Positions 55,489-64,000 of a DNA stretch of 64,000 bases are shown piece by piece. The position numbers and the translations under genes are program-made. This DNA is from Myxococcus stipitatus DSM 14675 (GTDB taxonomy: Bacteria > Myxococcota > Myxococcia > Myxococcales > Myxococcaceae): NCBI RefSeq assembly GCF_000331735.1, contig NC_020126.1, forward strand, positions 3,968,001 to 4,032,000. Direction: 5' to 3'. The notes under the pieces were generated by a model that worked only from the letters and a program-made list of their open reading frames with translations, did not search any database and was not told the DNA's origin. Position 1 is the stretch's first letter, and every line of letters starts with the position of its first letter.

Positions 55489-57575
55489 TTCACGCCGACG
55501 GCGGTCCAGCTCTCCTTCACCTTCGCCAGCTCGGTGGAGTCCGCGCCGTACAGGTCCGTGGCCGCCTTGATGGTGGCCTCGCGCGCCTGGGCGAACGTGG
55601 TGTTCGGCGTCATGTAGTGGGCCAGGGCGCGGTAGTAGATCTTCAGGCCCTTGTCCATGCCGATGCCGTCCTTGACCTCGACCTTGGACGTGCGGTTCGT
55701 GCCGCCGTTGGCCAGCAGGTAGAACGCGTTGTTCGCGATGCCGCTGGAGCCGTGCACCTCGGTCTGCTTCGGGTAGTTGCTGTAGTGGTCGATGGAGTAC
55801 CCGTCCTTGGTCGGGTCGTTCATGTAGCGCAGGCCGTCCTCGCCGCCGTTGCCCGGCGTCCAGGCCGTCTCGCCCACCGTCCAGTTGAACTTCACGTCCG
55901 GGTTCTTCGTGGACGCGTACCACTCCACGCCCGCGCCCATGATGTCGCTGAACGCCTCGTTCAGGCCACCCGACTCGTTGCGGTAGATGAGGCCGGCGGT
56001 GCGCTCGGTGAGGCCGTGGGTGATTTCATGGCCCGCGATGTCCAGCGCGGTGAGCGGGCCGGACGTCTTCCCGTCGCCGTCGCCGTAGCTCATCTTCGTG
56101 CCGTCCCAGAACGCGTTGACGTAGTTGGTCCGAACGTGGACGAAGGAGTTGAGCGCCTCGCCCGCGCCGTCGATGGAGTTGCGGCCCAGCACGTCCTTCA
56201 TGAAGTCGTACGTCATCGCCGCGCCGTAGTGCGCGTCCACGGCCGCCTTGGTGCGCGCGCCGTCGGTGGCCTCGCCCCAGACGTTGTTGTCGTCGGTGAG
56301 CTGCGTCTGGCCCGACGCCGTCTGCTTGTTCATCGCGTCGTAGGTGTTCACGCCCTTGCCGCGCGTGGAGTCCTCGAGCGTGTACTTGCCATCCGGCTTC
56401 TTCGTCGTCTCCAGGGCCACCTTGCCGCTGTACAGCGAGGTGTCGTCCACCGTGCCGTTGTTCGGCGTCTCGACCGGCGGCTTGGACTCCTTCGGGGTGA
56501 TGTTGAGGCTCCAGCCCTTCAGGGTGCCCGTGTCGCGCTTGGCCTTGTCCTCGACGGTCAGCGTCCACTCGCCCTTGGTGGACTCACCGGCGAACTCGCT
56601 CAGGTCGAAGGAGCCCTTCACGTCGTCGGTGCCGCCGCCCGTGCGGTTGTGCACCACGGCGCTCTTGCCGGAGGGGCTGGTCAGCGTGACCTTCAGGTCG
56701 CCCTTGAACGTGTGGGCGATGTCCAGGTCCAGCTTCAGCTTCTCGACGTTGCCTTCCTGCGCGACGGTGACCTTGGACGTGACGGTGCTGTTGTCCTTGA
56801 TCTCCGCGGGCGTGGTGTTCGCCGCGGTGATGTCCGTGGAGCGCTTGGGCAGGGCGCGGTTGGAGCCGTAGAAGCCGCCAATCTCGTTGTAGGACTCGAA
56901 GATCTTCCCGGTGTTCGCATCCACCAGGTAGTTCATCTTGCGGGGGCGGTCCTGGCCCTCGATCTGCGACATCTGCACGCGGTAGGCGGAGTGATACTTG
57001 CCGGCCTTGTCCTGGTAGATGACCCGCTCGGCGTTCGGCTGCTTGTCCGGCTTCGCGCCGAACTCCTTGCGCGCGATGTCGATGGCGGACTGGGTGTTCA
57101 GCTTGGGCAGCTCACGGCCCAGGCCCGCGGGGACCGTGGACTGCTCGCCCGTGACGCTCGACACCTTGCCGTCCTTGTCGAGGTGCGTGACGACCTGCTC
57201 ACCGAAGACCTTCACGCCCTCGTGGACGCGGTCCAGGCGGACGTGCGTCATGCCGAGCGCGTCGCGCTCCACGTTGGCCGGGACGAAGGTCGTGGGCTGG
57301 GGCAGCAGCGTCTGCGCGCCCTTCAGCGGGTTGAGGTGCGACAGCGACGTCTGGACGGCGTTCTGCGCTTCCTTGCTGCCGAGCGCCAGCCGACCCGCAC
57401 CCACCGGGGCCTGCGTGAGCGTCTTCTCGGCACGCGCCAGCTCCGACGTGCGCGTCCCGGAGCTGAAGCCATCCTTGATCGTCAGCGGGGCGGAGGCGGA
57501 CTTCGCCGTGTTCTTCGGGGTCTCGTTGGTGGAACGAACGGCGACGGGCTTGGTGTCGAGGCGACGAATGCTCAT
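55485..57575 (-). CDS. M4 (thermolysin-type) metalloprotease with internal P domain
   Basis: A 696-residue protein. Order seen: an N-terminal FTP/PepSY propeptide region (about 60-235), a proprotein-convertase P domain at about 255-365 (LDLDIAHTFKGDLKVTLTSP, WTLTVEDKAKRDTGTLKGW), then the peptidase domain: zinc motif HEITH (516-520), third ligand E540 in GGLNEAFSD, and the catalytic His in VHGSSGIANN. HEXXH-x19-E spacing is exact. No N-terminal signal peptide is evident, although the family is secreted. P domains usually sit at the C-terminus; here it lies between propeptide and catalytic domain. The 284-base upstream stretch holds T-rich runs but no clear promoter. Confidence 0.9.
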   Translation of the reverse strand: MSIRRLDTKPVAVRSTNETPKNTAKSASAPLTIKDGFSSGTRTSELARAEKTLTQAPVGAGRLALGSKEAQNAVQTSLSHLNPLKGAQTLLPQPTTFVPANVERDALGMTHVRLDRVHEGVKVFGEQVVTHLDKDGKVSSVTGEQSTVPAGLGRELPKLNTQSAIDIARKEFGAKPDKQPNAERVIYQDKAGKYHSAYRVQMSQIEGQDRPRKMNYLVDANTGKIFESYNEIGGFYGSNRALPKRSTDITAANTTPAEIKDNSTVTSKVTVAQEGNVEKLKLDLDIAHTFKGDLKVTLTSPSGKSAVVHNRTGGGTDDVKGSFDLSEFAGESTKGEWTLTVEDKAKRDTGTLKGWSLNITPKESKPPVETPNNGTVDDTSLYSGKVALETTKKPDGKYTLEDSTRGKGVNTYDAMNKQTASGQTQLTDDNNVWGEATDGARTKAAVDAHYGAAMTYDFMKDVLGRNSIDGAGEALNSFVHVRTNYVNAFWDGTKMSYGDGDGKTSGPLTALDIAGHEITHGLTERTAGLIYRNESGGLNEAFSDIMGAGVEWYASTKNPDVKFNWTVGETAWTPGNGGEDGLRYMNDPTKDGYSIDHYSNYPKQTEVHGSSGIANNAFYLLANGGTNRTSKVEVKDGIGMDKGLKIYYRALAHYMTPNTTFAQAREATIKAATDLYGADSTELAKVKESWTAVGVN

Positions 57576-57859
57576 TCGAAGATCACTCTCTGGCTACGAG
57601 GGGGGACAAGAGGATTGTCGACACGGTGTGACGCGGAGTTGCCGGAGACGTGCCGCATCGCACCAGCTTGGGCCTTTTTGACGCGTTTTTTCGGGTGTTT
57701 CAGTGTTTCGACGGGCGGATCGACACAGAGCGTGCTGTCGCAATCCGCTTTCCGTGGACTCGCGCCAGGGCGTGGAGAGGCGTGTCCGGCCACATTTCCG
57801 TGTATTTTCCCGGCAGTTTTCCACCCGCCCCGACGGGAGAAATGGGGGCGGGACGCGGG

Positions 57860-58498
57860 TCAATACGGACGCAGGGGCCTGTCTGACTCGACGTTGACGA
57901 CCTGGGTGTCCGCCAGGTGGTCGTGAAGACAGCGGTGGTCTTCCCGGAAGATGAACAATGCGTCGACAAGGCCAAACACACCCGTCACCTGGCTCAACCA
58001 GACAGGCAGCAGGTTGCGGAGCAGTGCCAGTCTCACGATGGTGATGGGCTGCCCGTTCATCCGGATCACTCGGATGCCTCGCCACCGCTTGCCCAGGCTC
58101 TGCCCCGTCTTCACCACCATGGCGATCTGGATGCCCAGCGTCACCACGAGGACGAGGAGGGGCGAGAGGAGCAGGAAGACGCCAAAGTCATCCGGGCCCT
58201 CCTTCGCGGAGTCGCTGAAGGCGATGATGGGCATGATGATGCCGCCGAGCAGCGGGAGGGTGACGAACAAGGAGTCGACCAGGTTGGCCCAGAAGCGGTC
58301 GCGTCGGCTGGCGAGTGCCGGGAGCGCCTTGTTCAGGCAGGGCCCACAGTAGGAACGTCCATCCCTGCCACGGCGGCGGCAATCGACGCAGATGAACGTG
58401 CCACAGCGTTGGCAGATGCCCGTGGCCAGGACCTCGGGGTGGAGCGGGCAGTGCGCCTGGGGGACGGACTCGGTTTCAGAGGAAGGCGGAAGAGGCAT
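57860..58498 (-). CDS. RDD-family membrane protein with B-box-type zinc finger
   Basis: A 212-residue protein. An N-terminal zinc-ribbon/B-box-like segment has paired cysteines (HCPLHPEVLATGICQRCG, then FICVDC and YCGPC). An RDD membrane domain follows: RRDRFWANLVDSLFVTLPLL with the characteristic R..D..D start, then membrane segments, and TGQSLGKRWRGIRVIRMNGQ, the second RDD signature. It is the last gene of a leftward operon, 63 bases after its paralogue. Function of the family is unclear (proposed transport). Confidence 0.85.
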   Translation of the reverse strand: MPLPPSSETESVPQAHCPLHPEVLATGICQRCGTFICVDCRRRGRDGRSYCGPCLNKALPALASRRDRFWANLVDSLFVTLPLLGGIIMPIIAFSDSAKEGPDDFGVFLLLSPLLVLVVTLGIQIAMVVKTGQSLGKRWRGIRVIRMNGQPITIVRLALLRNLLPVWLSQVTGVFGLVDALFIFREDHRCLHDHLADTQVVNVESDRPLRPY

Positions 58499-58561
58499 GG
58501 CTGCGTTCGGGGCGGCCCTGGGCCGGACGCTCCCATCAGTAGGGCCGCCACGCCCGAGGGG

Positions 58562-59194
58562 TCAAGCGTGTCTCGAGCTCTCGTCCGACGAGGCGTAGAC
58601 GACCTGGGTGCCCGCGATGAGGTCGTGGAGACAGCGCCGGTCCTCGCGAAAGATGAAGAGCGTGTCGAGGATGCCCGTCACACCGAGCGTCAGTTGGCTC
58701 ACGCCGTGGGGAATCAGGTTGCGGACGAGAAGCAGGACCCCGAGGGAGACGGGGCTCCCATCCATGCGGACCACCTTGATGCCGCGCCAGCGCTTGCCCA
58801 GGCTCTGCCCCGTGCGCGCGACGCCGAACAGCTGGGCGACGAGCACCCCGAGGGTGATGAGGAGGGCGAAGGAGACCCAGATGGGAGAGAACCCCGTCTT
58901 CCTCGCGGAGGCGAGGCCTTGGCCGACGCCCGCGAAGAACAAGGGCGCGCTGATGATGAAGGCGTCGAACAGGGTGGCGAGGAGCCGGTCTCCCCGGCTC
59001 GCGAGCGTCACGAATTCGGGGCCCCTGCCCAGACAGGACTGGCAGTAGGACAGCAGGTCGGGGCCCCGGCGGACGCACTGGTCGCAGGCGAAGTTGCCAC
59101 AGCGCTCACAGGTGGCGACCGCGGAGGCCGAGGGGTGGAGCGGACAACGGGCTTCGGTGGACAGCTCTCGCACGTCGGGACGCGGCGCGGACAT
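58562..59194 (-). CDS. RDD-family membrane protein with B-box-type zinc finger (paralogue)
   Basis: A 210-residue paralogue of the next gene in the operon: same N-terminal cysteine pattern (RCPLHPSASAVATCERCG, FACDQC, YCQSC), RDD start SRGDRLLATLFDAFIISAPL, and TGQSLGKRWRGIKVVRMDGS. The tandem pair implies a duplication followed by divergence. It starts 50 bases after the myxosortase candidate, on the same strand. Start ATG 59194 is supported by the alignment with the paralogue. Confidence 0.85.
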   Translation of the reverse strand: MSAPRPDVRELSTEARCPLHPSASAVATCERCGNFACDQCVRRGPDLLSYCQSCLGRGPEFVTLASRGDRLLATLFDAFIISAPLFFAGVGQGLASARKTGFSPIWVSFALLITLGVLVAQLFGVARTGQSLGKRWRGIKVVRMDGSPVSLGVLLLVRNLIPHGVSQLTLGVTGILDTLFIFREDRRCLHDLIAGTQVVYASSDESSRHA

Positions 59195-59244
59195 GGCTGC
59201 TCCTTCAGGACGGCCGTTGGATGTCGGAGTGAGGCGGGAGGGAC

Positions 59245-59970
59245 TCAGGCTCCTCCGAAGAAAGACACCTCCAGGACCCGGATAAAGAGGTTGCACGCGG
59301 CGTGAAAGAGCGCGGCGCCAATCACGGTGCCGGTGCGCTCGCGCATCCAGCCGAAGAGCAGGGCGGGGAAGAAGACCGACAGGCGCCAGGCCTGGAAGAT
59401 GGCCAGGTGGCCCAGGGCGAACAGCACGGCCGTCAGCCAGAAGGCCGGGCCCAGCCGCACGCCCAGGAACTTGCGGCCCTGGGGCCAGGCATCCCGCAGG
59501 CGCGCCTGGAGATAGCCCCGGTAGAAGAACTCCTCGGGCAGCGCGACGACGAAGAGCTGATCCACCACCCACTCCCCGAAGCGCGAGGGGAGGCGCCATT
59601 GGAAGTGGACCTCCCCCCCCAGGGGCGTGAGGTGCCGCGCGACGGCCTCCGGCAGGTGGGGGAGGAGTTCCGCGAACCCGGCGAAGCCCAGGAAGAAGAG
59701 GGGGCCGACGATGGCGGAGACGATGAGGAACAGCCGCACGTCCTCTCGCCACGCGCGCGCGGACAGGCCGTAGTCGCGGTAGTCCTCGTCGCGCCAGCGC
59801 ATGGGGATGAGCGGCAGGTAGAGGAATCCCACCGTCGCCACCAGCTTGGGGATGCTGGTGCCACCAAAGGCGAGGAACGCGGCGATGATGCCGGCGAAAC
59901 CCACGGCCCAGAGGCCAAGGGCTTCCTGCACGGCGCTGGGGCGCCAAGGGGTCGCCACCGTCTGGGTCAT
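59245..59970 (-). CDS. CPBP-type glutamic intramembrane protease, myxosortase candidate
   Basis: A 241-residue integral membrane protein with about six hydrophobic segments. It has the CPBP signature VALPEEFFYRGYLQARL (catalytic Glu pair, E-E-x-x-Y-R) and later histidines in FALGHLAIF and LFHAACN. In M. xanthus the CPBP protease that processes MYXO-CTERM tails is (from memory) MXAN_2755/MrtX, whose neighbour is a trypsin-like protein; the same pairing is seen here, so this is a strong candidate myxosortase. A MYXO-CTERM substrate is encoded at 20260-25092. Its ATG overlaps the upstream gene by 4 bases. Confidence 0.8.
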   Translation of the reverse strand: MTQTVATPWRPSAVQEALGLWAVGFAGIIAAFLAFGGTSIPKLVATVGFLYLPLIPMRWRDEDYRDYGLSARAWREDVRLFLIVSAIVGPLFFLGFAGFAELLPHLPEAVARHLTPLGGEVHFQWRLPSRFGEWVVDQLFVVALPEEFFYRGYLQARLRDAWPQGRKFLGVRLGPAFWLTAVLFALGHLAIFQAWRLSVFFPALLFGWMRERTGTVIGAALFHAACNLFIRVLEVSFFGGA

Positions 59971-60590
59971 GGTTTGTCCGAGGCGGCGAGGGTCAGCTTC
60001 ACCTCGCCCATGGGCAGCACCCTGCAACCGCGCCGGGTGCGCTGCACCACCACCGCCACCAGTCGCCCGTCCGAGTCGAACACGGGGCTGCCAGGAGGCA
60101 GTGCGAGGGGCACGTCATAGAAGGGCGCCGGGGCGCGAGTGGCCTGGGCCGTCTCCGGCTTCTCGGGGCGGTTGCGAGCGCCGGGGACGACCCCCACCAA
60201 CCAGTGTCCCTCCAGGCTGTCGCCTTCCTTGAGCAGCCGCACCGGCACCGCGGGGTAGGTGCCGTCCGGAGCGGCGACGACGGCGACCTTGAGCGTCGCG
60301 TTGGCGAGCAACACCCGCGCGGGCAGGGCCTGGCCCGCGTGTTCGACGGTGGCCACGCTCAGGCCGACATACTCCTCGCCCACGGACTCCACGGAGGTGA
60401 GGACCTGCCCGGCGGTGCCCACGAAGACGCCTGTCGCGGCGCGCCGGGGCCCGAGGATCTTCACCACCGAGCGACGGTGGTGCTCCATCACCCGCTGAAG
60501 GTCGGCGCGAGAGGGCCGCCCCGAGTCCGACGCGGCGGCGGGCAAGGCACCAAGGCAGAGGACGAGGGCGAGCGGGAACAGGCGGGACAT
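59967..60590 (-). CDS. Trypsin-like protein with degenerate active site
   Basis: A 207-residue exported protein with a signal peptide (LVLCLGALPAAASD). The chymotrypsin-fold pattern is visible (SVVKILGPRRAATGVFVG, GQVLTSVESV, PGSPVFDSDGRLVAV). The expected catalytic His position reads LTSVESV, and GNSGGP is replaced by PPGSPVF: His appears lost while the Ser may remain. It is probably non-catalytic or altered. It sits directly upstream of and overlaps the myxosortase candidate and resembles what I recall as the MXAN_2756 family, suggesting a cofactor role in surface-protein sorting. It follows polX by 19 bases. Confidence 0.75.
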   Translation of the reverse strand: MSRLFPLALVLCLGALPAAASDSGRPSRADLQRVMEHHRRSVVKILGPRRAATGVFVGTAGQVLTSVESVGEEYVGLSVATVEHAGQALPARVLLANATLKVAVVAAPDGTYPAVPVRLLKEGDSLEGHWLVGVVPGARNRPEKPETAQATRAPAPFYDVPLALPPGSPVFDSDGRLVAVVVQRTRRGCRVLPMGEVKLTLAASDKP

Positions 60591-60609
60591 CGGCGGGCGC
60601 GGCAGCCTA

Positions 60610-62364
60610 TCACCGCCGAGCGCGCAGTGCCGCGAGGAAGCGCTCCGCGGGCAGGGTGTTCAGAATCTCGTGCTTGCGTGCCCAGCCTCGTCGCGCGGTG
60701 GCCACCGCGAAGGCCAGGTTGGCCAGGTCCTCCTTGCGGTGTGCGTCACAGCTGACCACCAGCTTCACGCCGAGCTGGGTCGCCTTCCGGACGTACTCGG
60801 CCTTGATGTCGAGCCGTGCGGGCTTGCCGTTGATCTCCACCGCGACACCGCGCTCGGCGGCGCGTGCGAGCACCTCCTCCATGCGCAGGGGGTAGGGTTC
60901 ACGGCTCGGCATGAGCCGTCCGGTGGGATGCCCCAGGATGTGCAGGTGCGGATTGTCCAGCGCGGCGAGCACGCGCCGGGTCATCTGGTCCTCGTCCATG
61001 CTGTGCCGCACGTGGATGGAGGCGATGACGACCTCCAACTGCTCCAGCACCTTGTCCTCGTAGTCGAGCGCTCCGGACTCGAGGATGTCGACCTCGATGC
61101 CCTTGAGGAGCCGGACCTCGGGCACCTTCTCGTTGACGCGGTCGATCTCCTCCCACTGCCGCTGGAGGGCCTCCACCTTGAGGCCCCCCGCGTAGATGGC
61201 CGCCTCGCTGTGCTCGGTGATGGTGAGGTACTTCAGGCCGAGCGCCTTCGCGGCGAGCGCCATCTCCTCCAGCGTGTTCCTGCCATCGGACCACGTGGTG
61301 TGCGCGTGGACGGCGCCGAGCACGTCCTCCAGGGTGACCAGGTCCGTGGGCAGCTTGTGCGCGAGTGCCGCCTCCACTTCGCCGTTGTCCTCGCGCAGCT
61401 CCGGCGGGACGAACTGCATGTCGAGCAGCGCGTAGAGCGCGGCCTCATCCGTCACGAGGAGCTTGGTGCCGTCGTCGCGGTGGACGCCCCACTCGGAGAT
61501 CTTCAGGCCTCGCTCGTGGGCCAGGCTTCGCAGTCGGATGTGGTGGGCCTTGGAGCCGGTGAAGTGGTGCAGGGCAGTGGCGAAGTCCTCGTCCGGGAGG
61601 ACGCGCAGGTCCACCTGGAGGTCGCCGGCTTCCATGCGCACGGAGCACTTGCTGTCGCCCTTGCCCAGCACGGCGGCGACGCCGGGCGAGGTGGCCAGCG
61701 CATCCAGCACGGGGATGGGGTCCGCGGCGGAGGCGATGATGTCCACGTCCGCCACGGTCTCACCTCGGCGGCGCACGCTGCCACCCAGGCTCGCGCGCAC
61801 GACGCCGGGCGAGGCGCGCACGCGCTCGAGCAGGGCCTCTGCGATGGGGAGCACGTCGCCCAGCAGCTTGCGCTCGCCCTTCGCGCGCCGGAAGAGGGTG
61901 ATGCCCTCGAGGATCTTCGCCTGGGACTTCTCGCCGAAGCCCTTCAGCTGGCGCACGCGGCCCTCGCGGGCGGCGCGCTCCAGCTCGTCGATGCTCCCGA
62001 TGCCCAGCTCCTTCCAGAGCGTGGCGACCTTGCGCGGGCCGAGGTCCGGCAGCTTCATCAGCTCGAGCAGCCCCGGGGGGAACTTCGCCCGCAGCTCCTC
62101 GAAGTAGGTCATCCGTCCGGTGGTCACCAGCTCGGTGATCTTCTCGGCGAGCGCGGGGCCGATGCCTGGAAGGCTCTCCAGGCGCCCCTCGGAGACGAGC
62201 GGCCCCAGCTCCTGGGTGAGGCCGAGGATGCGGTCCGCGCCCATGTCGTAGGCGCGGGAGCGGAAGCCGTTTTCTCCTTGGAGCTGGAGGAGCAGGGAGA
62301 TGTCCCGAAGGACCTGGGCAACGGTGGCTTTGTCGACGATGGGCGCGGTCACGTCAGGAGTCAC
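60610..62364 (-). CDS. polX: DNA polymerase X / 3'-5' exonuclease PolX
   Basis: A 584-residue repair polymerase. Helix-hairpin-helix segments appear near residues 60-75 (ESLPGIGPALAEKI) and 105-115 (LPDLGPRKVATL); the nucleotidyltransferase motif GGSVRRRGETVADVDI carries Asp 206 and 208, with a third Asp near 252 (LQVDLRV). The C-terminal PHP nuclease domain starts at about 352 (VHAHTTWSDG) and contains further metal ligands. GTG 62364 is chosen because it gives the family length; no ribosome site precedes it, and a -10-like TTAACT lies ~8 bases upstream, hinting at a leaderless message. It heads the operon with the trypsin-like, myxosortase and RDD genes. Confidence 0.93.
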   Translation of the reverse strand: MTPDVTAPIVDKATVAQVLRDISLLLQLQGENGFRSRAYDMGADRILGLTQELGPLVSEGRLESLPGIGPALAEKITELVTTGRMTYFEELRAKFPPGLLELMKLPDLGPRKVATLWKELGIGSIDELERAAREGRVRQLKGFGEKSQAKILEGITLFRRAKGERKLLGDVLPIAEALLERVRASPGVVRASLGGSVRRRGETVADVDIIASAADPIPVLDALATSPGVAAVLGKGDSKCSVRMEAGDLQVDLRVLPDEDFATALHHFTGSKAHHIRLRSLAHERGLKISEWGVHRDDGTKLLVTDEAALYALLDMQFVPPELREDNGEVEAALAHKLPTDLVTLEDVLGAVHAHTTWSDGRNTLEEMALAAKALGLKYLTITEHSEAAIYAGGLKVEALQRQWEEIDRVNEKVPEVRLLKGIEVDILESGALDYEDKVLEQLEVVIASIHVRHSMDEDQMTRRVLAALDNPHLHILGHPTGRLMPSREPYPLRMEEVLARAAERGVAVEINGKPARLDIKAEYVRKATQLGVKLVVSCDAHRKEDLANLAFAVATARRGWARKHEILNTLPAERFLAALRARR

Positions 62365-62430
62365 GGAGAGGAAGTTAATGCCCGGGGAACGGGGGTGCAG
62401 GCCGCGCCGGGTTGTGGGAAAAAGGCGCGA

Positions 62431-62739
62431 ATGACGAAGATCAAGCTCGGACCGGCGGACTTCGCCGAGAAGGAAATGCGCGGCTACGAAGTGGGCAAGC
62501 GCAACGTCTGCATCGCGAAGATTCACGGCCGATACAAGGGCCTTGATGATTGGTGCAACCACGCGGGGTGTCTGCTCTCCGGCGGTCGCATCGAGGACAA
62601 CATGGTTGTCTGCCCGTGTCATGAGGTCGGGTTCGACATGGATACTGGCCGGAACGAGACCTCCCCAGGGGTCTGTGATGACCAGCCGACAGTGACGGTT
62701 GAGGTCCAGGACGGGGCCCTTATCGTCGACCTTCCCTAG
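62431..62739 (+). CDS. Rieske [2Fe-2S] ferredoxin-like protein
   Basis: A 102-residue soluble protein with the full Rieske cluster pattern: C42-x-H44 (WCNHAGC) and C61-x2-H64 ([10 protein letters not shown]). It resembles the small ferredoxin components of oxygenases and nitrite-reductase-like proteins. No oxygenase or reductase gene is adjacent, so the electron partner is unknown. It is divergent from polX (66 bases between starts) and precedes the MoaB-like gene by 35 bases. Confidence 0.92.
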   Translation: MTKIKLGPADFAEKEMRGYEVGKRNVCIAKIHGRYKGLDDWCNHAGCLLSGGRIEDNMVVCPCHEVGFDMDTGRNETSPGVCDDQPTVTVEVQDGALIVDLP

Positions 62740-62774
62740 AGCCCCTGAGCGCTCGCCACACTGGAGTTACCTTC

Positions 62775-64000
62775 ATGGCACACGACGGACACGACCATGA
62801 CCACCGTCATGGCGACGGGCACGGGCATGACCACGGCTCCAGCGCCGCCCCCGCCCACGAGAGCGGCACCGGGCCTGCTCACATCCATACACATCGGCAC
62901 GAGCACGAGCACACCCATCCTCACGAGCACACCCATGCGCATGCGCACGAGCATGACGGGGTGACGCACGCGCATGAGCACACGCACGCTCACGAGCATG
63001 GCCATGTCCACGCGCACGAACATGCCCACGAACATGGCGCCGGGGAGGGGCACGGGCACTCTCACGACCATGGGCATGAGCGCGACCACCGGCATGGGCA
63101 TTCACATGACCAGGGGCACGACCACGCCCATGGGCGCGACCACGTGCATGCGCATGACCATGGTCCCGCGCATGACCACGGCCACTCACATGACCACGGG
63201 CATGGGCACGACCACGGTCACTCGCACGACCAGCGGCATGGGCACTCACATGACCACGGGCATGGGCACGACCACGGTCACTCGCACGACCAGCGGCATG
63301 GGCACTCACATGACCACGGGCATGGGCACGACCACGGTCACTCGCACGACCAGCGGCATGGGCACTCACATGACCACGGTCATGGGCACGACCACGATCA
63401 CTCACGCGACCACGGGCACTCGCACGACGACCGGCATGGCCATTCACATGACCACGGTCACTCACATGACCACGGCCACGGCCACTCACATGACCACGGG
63501 CACGGTGGGTCGCACGGGGCGGTGCCGCAGGAGCACAAGTCCCGGGCTCCGGTGCACGTCAGTGCGTTCGTGGTGACGTGCTCGGACAGCCGTGACGCCG
63601 CGCGTGATGGGAGTGGCAAGGTCCTTCGGGACGGGCTGGAGTCCGCCGGGCACAACATCGCGGGCTATGTCGTCGTGAAGGACGACCCGGAGGCGATTCG
63701 CGGCGCGGTCGCCGCGGCCCAGGCCGCGGGGGCTCGGGCACTGCTCTTCACGGGGGGCACGGGCATCGGCCGGCGAGACACCACCGTGGAGACGCTCCGA
63801 GCCCTGTTCGAGAAGGAACTGCCTGGCTTCGGCGAGCTGTTCCGGATGTTGTCGTACCGCCAGATCGGGAGCGCGGCGATGATGTCGCGAGCGACCGCGG
63901 GCACGTATCAAGGGATGATCATCTTCGCGCTGCCAGGCTCACCCCAGGCCGCGCGCCTCGCGCTCGACGCTCTCATCCTCCCAGAACTGGGTCACGCGGT
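62775..64000 (+). CDS. MoaB/Mog-type molybdopterin protein with long His-rich leader, 3' end missing
   Basis: The frame is open to the window end (408 codons). Residues 1 to about 255 are His/Gly/Asp-rich, including a 20-residue unit [20 protein letters not shown] (9 His) repeated in tandem. From about residue 260 a MoaB/MogA domain begins: [37 protein letters not shown], and [13 protein letters not shown], which match the molybdopterin-adenylylating family. The leader could bind Ni, Zn, Cu or molybdenum-related metals (inference). Fusion of such a leader to this domain is unusual. ATG 62775 is the first in-frame Met; the domain's C-terminus lies outside the window. Confidence 0.85.
   Translation, partial: MAHDGHDHDHRHGDGHGHDHGSSAAPAHESGTGPAHIHTHRHEHEHTHPHEHTHAHAHEHDGVTHAHEHTHAHEHGHVHAHEHAHEHGAGEGHGHSHDHGHERDHRHGHSHDQGHDHAHGRDHVHAHDHGPAHDHGHSHDHGHGHDHGHSHDQRHGHSHDHGHGHDHGHSHDQRHGHSHDHGHGHDHGHSHDQRHGHSHDHGHGHDHDHSRDHGHSHDDRHGHSHDHGHSHDHGHGHSHDHGHGGSHGAVPQEHKSRAPVHVSAFVVTCSDSRDAARDGSGKVLRDGLESAGHNIAGYVVVKDDPEAIRGAVAAAQAAGARALLFTGGTGIGRRDTTVETLRALFEKELPGFGELFRMLSYRQIGSAAMMSRATAGTYQGMIIFALPGSPQAARLALDALILPELGHA
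63183..63379 (+). repeat. 60-bp tandem repeat encoding His-rich 20-mers
   Basis: From 63183 the sequence repeats exactly with a 60-base period to 63379 (about 3.3 copies), with diverged copies on both sides. Each unit encodes 20 residues, so copy number can change without a frameshift. Confidence 0.95.

Noticed and set aside
63183..63379. Direct repeats that might suggest a CRISPR or satellite array
   Set aside because: There are no spacers; the units abut at an exact 60-bp period and are an in-frame part of the His-rich protein.

Overview
The window is very GC-rich, densely packed DNA with strong third-position GC bias. Its gene content points to a delta-proteobacterium of the Myxococcus/Corallococcus group: a MYXO-CTERM-tailed surface protein, a myxosortase-type intramembrane protease, an AgmX/PglI-type C-terminal domain, an amphi-Trp protein and a myxobacterial-style type VI secretion locus. 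No tRNA, rRNA, insertion sequence or CRISPR array was seen.

Left part (1-20.2 kb): the start of a nuo operon (nuoB fragment, nuoA) reads leftwards. A methyl-accepting chemotaxis protein follows, and its last codons have been copied into a ~96-bp tandem array. Then come housekeeping and small-molecule genes: amphi-Trp protein, PLP decarboxylase, PHP phosphoesterase, Rrf2 regulator, deoxyhypusine-synthase-like enzyme, OsmC, arginine decarboxylase SpeA and a ClpX-like AAA+ ATPase. A leftward operon encodes an Hsp70, a J-protein with a ~640-residue Pro/Ala-rich arm, and a CvpA-like membrane protein. A glutaminase-fold protein without its catalytic Cys precedes a partner-switching cassette (two RsbT-like kinases, RsbX-like phosphatase, RsbS-like STAS protein) with a striking operator-like repeat upstream.

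Middle (20.2-48.5 kb): a 1610-residue Ig-repeat surface protein with a MYXO-CTERM tail is paired with an OmpA-family protein. A VgrG-like protein with a coiled-coil tail is followed by a long coiled-coil protein. A 15-gene leftward T6SS operon runs from 46.6 kb to 30.5 kb: PAAR-like, tssA, G, B, C, hcp, tssK, E, VgrG hub, separate beta-helix needle, tssF, L, a small unknown gene, tssM, tssJ. No clpV/tssH is present. The spike appears to be made from three separate polypeptides, and a second, coiled-coil-ended VgrG paralogue lies just outside. An adenylate-forming-enzyme-like gene without a recognisable P-loop sits upstream.

Right part (48.5-64 kb): the three-gene proton-translocating transhydrogenase operon, a GYF/AgmX-PglI protein, a DUF1330 protein, a secreted S37 peptidase, an M4 metalloprotease with an internal P domain, and a five-gene leftward operon (polX, trypsin-like pseudoprotease, myxosortase candidate, two zinc-finger RDD proteins). 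Then come a small Rieske protein and, running off the end, a MoaB/Mog-type protein with a ~260-residue His-rich leader containing 60-bp tandem repeats.
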